A stretch of DNA of 8,008 nucleotides. It comes from Alphaproteobacteria bacterium. GTDB lineage: Bacteria; Pseudomonadota; Alphaproteobacteria; Rickettsiales; SXRF01. The notes under the pieces were generated by a model, which saw only the letters and a program-made list of their open reading frames with translations, searched no databases and was not told the origin of the DNA. This document shows, in pieces, positions 7,021 to 8,008 of this stretch. Where the stretch lies: assembly GCA_020050695.1 (NCBI GenBank), contig JAGVKI010000227.1:1-8008 (forward strand), written 5' to 3'. Numbering within the stretch: the first letter of the stretch is position 1; the number at the start of each line of letters is the position of its first letter. The position numbers and the translations under genes were made by a program.

Positions 7021-7542
7021 TCAGGCTGCCTGGGTTGATGCACTTTCGGACCCGGCAAACAGCGACGAGTCAAAAAGCTTGTCGACCGCCAGCAGCACTA
7101 CCATGCGGTCATTGTGGGAAATTAGGCCGCTGACACATTGGTCTTTGGCGTGGGTTTCAGAAGAAGGTGCGGGTTTGATCTGGTCGCCCTGCGCGTCGAG
7201 TATGTCGGATACCGCATCGACCAGAATGCCTATGGTGCGCTCACCCACCGCAAGGATAATCACCACATGCTTGGCATTGGCGTCGGTCAGCCCCATCTGG
7301 AAACGGGCGCGCAGGTCGAAAATAGGAATGATAAGGCCGCGCAGGTTGATCACGCCGCGCATGAATTCCGGCGTGTTGGGCAGGCGCGTGGCATCGGCCC
7401 AGCCTTTGATTTCACGGACCGTCATGATGTCTACGCCATATTCTTCACCTGCTACTGCAAATGTAAGGAACTGCTGCGTACCACCCGCAGGATTTTGTAC
7501 GTTCTTGTCGATTTCACGTGTCTTATCAAAATTATCACTCAT
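7021..7542 (-). CDS. cheW: Chemotaxis adaptor protein CheW
   Basis: CheW links chemoreceptor tips to the CheA P5 domain in the core signalling array. The protein is 173 residues from the preferred start. A poorly conserved N-terminal extension of about 20 residues precedes a single CheW domain (about 22-160). Characteristic segments are [51 protein letters not shown] and [10 protein letters not shown], which correspond to the two beta barrels of the fold. An in-frame ATG six bases upstream (7548) is possible, but GGGGA touches it directly, whereas it sits six bases before the ATG at 7542. The gene follows cheA by about 26 bases and precedes the PAS receptor by 38. The short hydrophilic C-terminal tail (about 160-173) is not conserved in the family. 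Confidence 0.96.
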   Translation of the reverse strand: MSDNFDKTREIDKNVQNPAGGTQQFLTFAVAGEEYGVDIMTVREIKGWADATRLPNTPEFMRGVINLRGLIIPIFDLRARFQMGLTDANAKHVVIILAVGERTIGILVDAVSDILDAQGDQIKPAPSSETHAKDQCVSGLISHNDRMVVLLAVDKLFDSSLFAGSESASTQAA

Positions 7543-7548
7543 AACCAT

Positions 7549-7553
7549 TCCCC
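7549..7553 (-). promoter_or_regulatory. Probable Shine-Dalgarno of cheW
   Basis: GGGGA on the minus strand is six bases before the ATG at 7542 and directly abuts the alternative ATG at 7548. The spacing favours the inner start, with modest certainty. Confidence 0.5.
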
Positions 7554-7568
7554 AATGTTTTCTCGTGT

Positions 7569-8008
7569 TTATGCGGCTTGTGGTTCGCGTATCCGCTGCA
7601 GTCTGCTGCCGGGTAGATTCCCCAGTTCGCTGATCTCCAGGATGAGGGCAACACGGCCATCGCCCAGTATGGTTGCGCCAGATACGCCGCGTACCGGATC
7701 GGCGTTGGTAGCCAGGCTTTTAATCACCACCTGCTGCTGCCCGATCAGTTCATCGACCACCAGGCCCATTTTAGTGCGTCCGCTTTCCACCAGCACTACC
7801 AGGGCTTTGCCGGGATTATGCTCGGCTTCGTCGATACGAAACACGTCATGCAGGTAGGTCAGTGGCACAAATTCGCCGCGTACATTGATCACATCGTTAT
7901 GGCCTTCAACATGTCGTACGCTATCGCTCTGCGGGCGGAGCGTCTCAATGATGCTGGTGATAGGAATAATGTAGTTTTCAACGCCAACACGCACGATCAT
8001 GCCATCTA
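7569..8008 (-). CDS. cheA: Chemotaxis sensor histidine kinase CheA, C-terminal P5 domain (5' part beyond window)
   Basis: Only the last 146 codons are present; the frame is open through the right edge, and the ATG at 8000 is internal. The visible protein is the CheW-like P5 regulatory domain of CheA, which binds CheW and receptor tips. It begins DGMIVRVGVENYIIPITSI, where P5 domains typically follow the kinase domain. It continues with VINVRGEFVPLTYLHDVF, VDELIGQQQVVIKSL and GATILGDGRVALILEI, the usual closing strand. A CheW protein would have a free N-terminus before this fold, whereas here coding sequence continues upstream and the DGM junction is CheA-like. The kinase, dimerisation and phosphotransfer domains must lie to the right. 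It ends with TAA about 26 bases before cheW and is the most upstream gene seen. Confidence 0.93.
   Translation of the reverse strand, partial: DGMIVRVGVENYIIPITSIIETLRPQSDSVRHVEGHNDVINVRGEFVPLTYLHDVFRIDEAEHNPGKALVVLVESGRTKMGLVVDELIGQQQVVIKSLATNADPVRGVSGATILGDGRVALILEISELGNLPGSRLQRIREPQAA

Noticed and set aside
7004..7857. Overlapping plus-strand open frames opposite cheW and cheA
   Set aside because: Two frames overlap each other and both are antisense to well-supported genes; neither translation resembles a known protein.
7569..8008. Second cheW gene at the right edge
   Set aside because: The fold is CheW-like, but the frame is open upstream and the DGMIVRVG junction and closing strand are those of the CheA P5 domain.

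Overview
The window is one continuous segment of a bacterial chemotaxis operon. All nine genes lie on the minus strand, so transcription runs from the right edge to the left edge. In that order they are: the 3' end of cheA (histidine kinase, cut by the right edge), cheW (adaptor), a soluble chemoreceptor with four PAS domains, cheR (receptor methyltransferase), cheD (receptor deamidase), cheB (receptor methylesterase/deamidase), a small soluble receptor-like protein without an obvious sensor domain, a STAS-domain protein, and a response-regulator receiver that runs off the left edge.

The genes are packed tightly. Junctions include an ATGA overlap (cheB to the receptor-like gene), a TAATG overlap (cheR to cheD), and stop codons embedded in the next Shine-Dalgarno sequence (cheD to cheB, and receptor-like gene to STAS gene). 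The longest non-coding stretch is about 38 bases. I see no promoter, terminator, RNA gene, mobile element or CRISPR array; the transcript probably starts to the right of the window and ends to the left.

Functionally, the PAS receptor is a cytoplasmic sensor (no membrane segment is visible) that would control CheA through CheW. CheR and CheB add and remove methyl groups for adaptation, and CheD deamidates receptor glutamines. The last three genes are less standard: a receptor-like helical protein with a CheZ-like D-x3-Q motif, a STAS protein of the anti-anti-sigma type with its phosphorylatable serine position intact, and a receiver with a C-terminal extension. They suggest that the pathway has an additional phosphatase or partner-switch output. 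No stand-alone cheY or canonical cheZ is present in the window.

The organism is most likely a proteobacterium. Receptor signalling-domain wording, the 'GKHHSMF' PAS type and a C-terminal W-containing receptor tail resemble alphaproteobacterial proteins, and base composition is roughly balanced. The species cannot be named from this evidence. The most noteworthy points are the CheZ-like motif in the receptor-like protein, the near-identical C-terminal hexapeptides of that protein and CheD, and the in-register triplication of a PAS unit.
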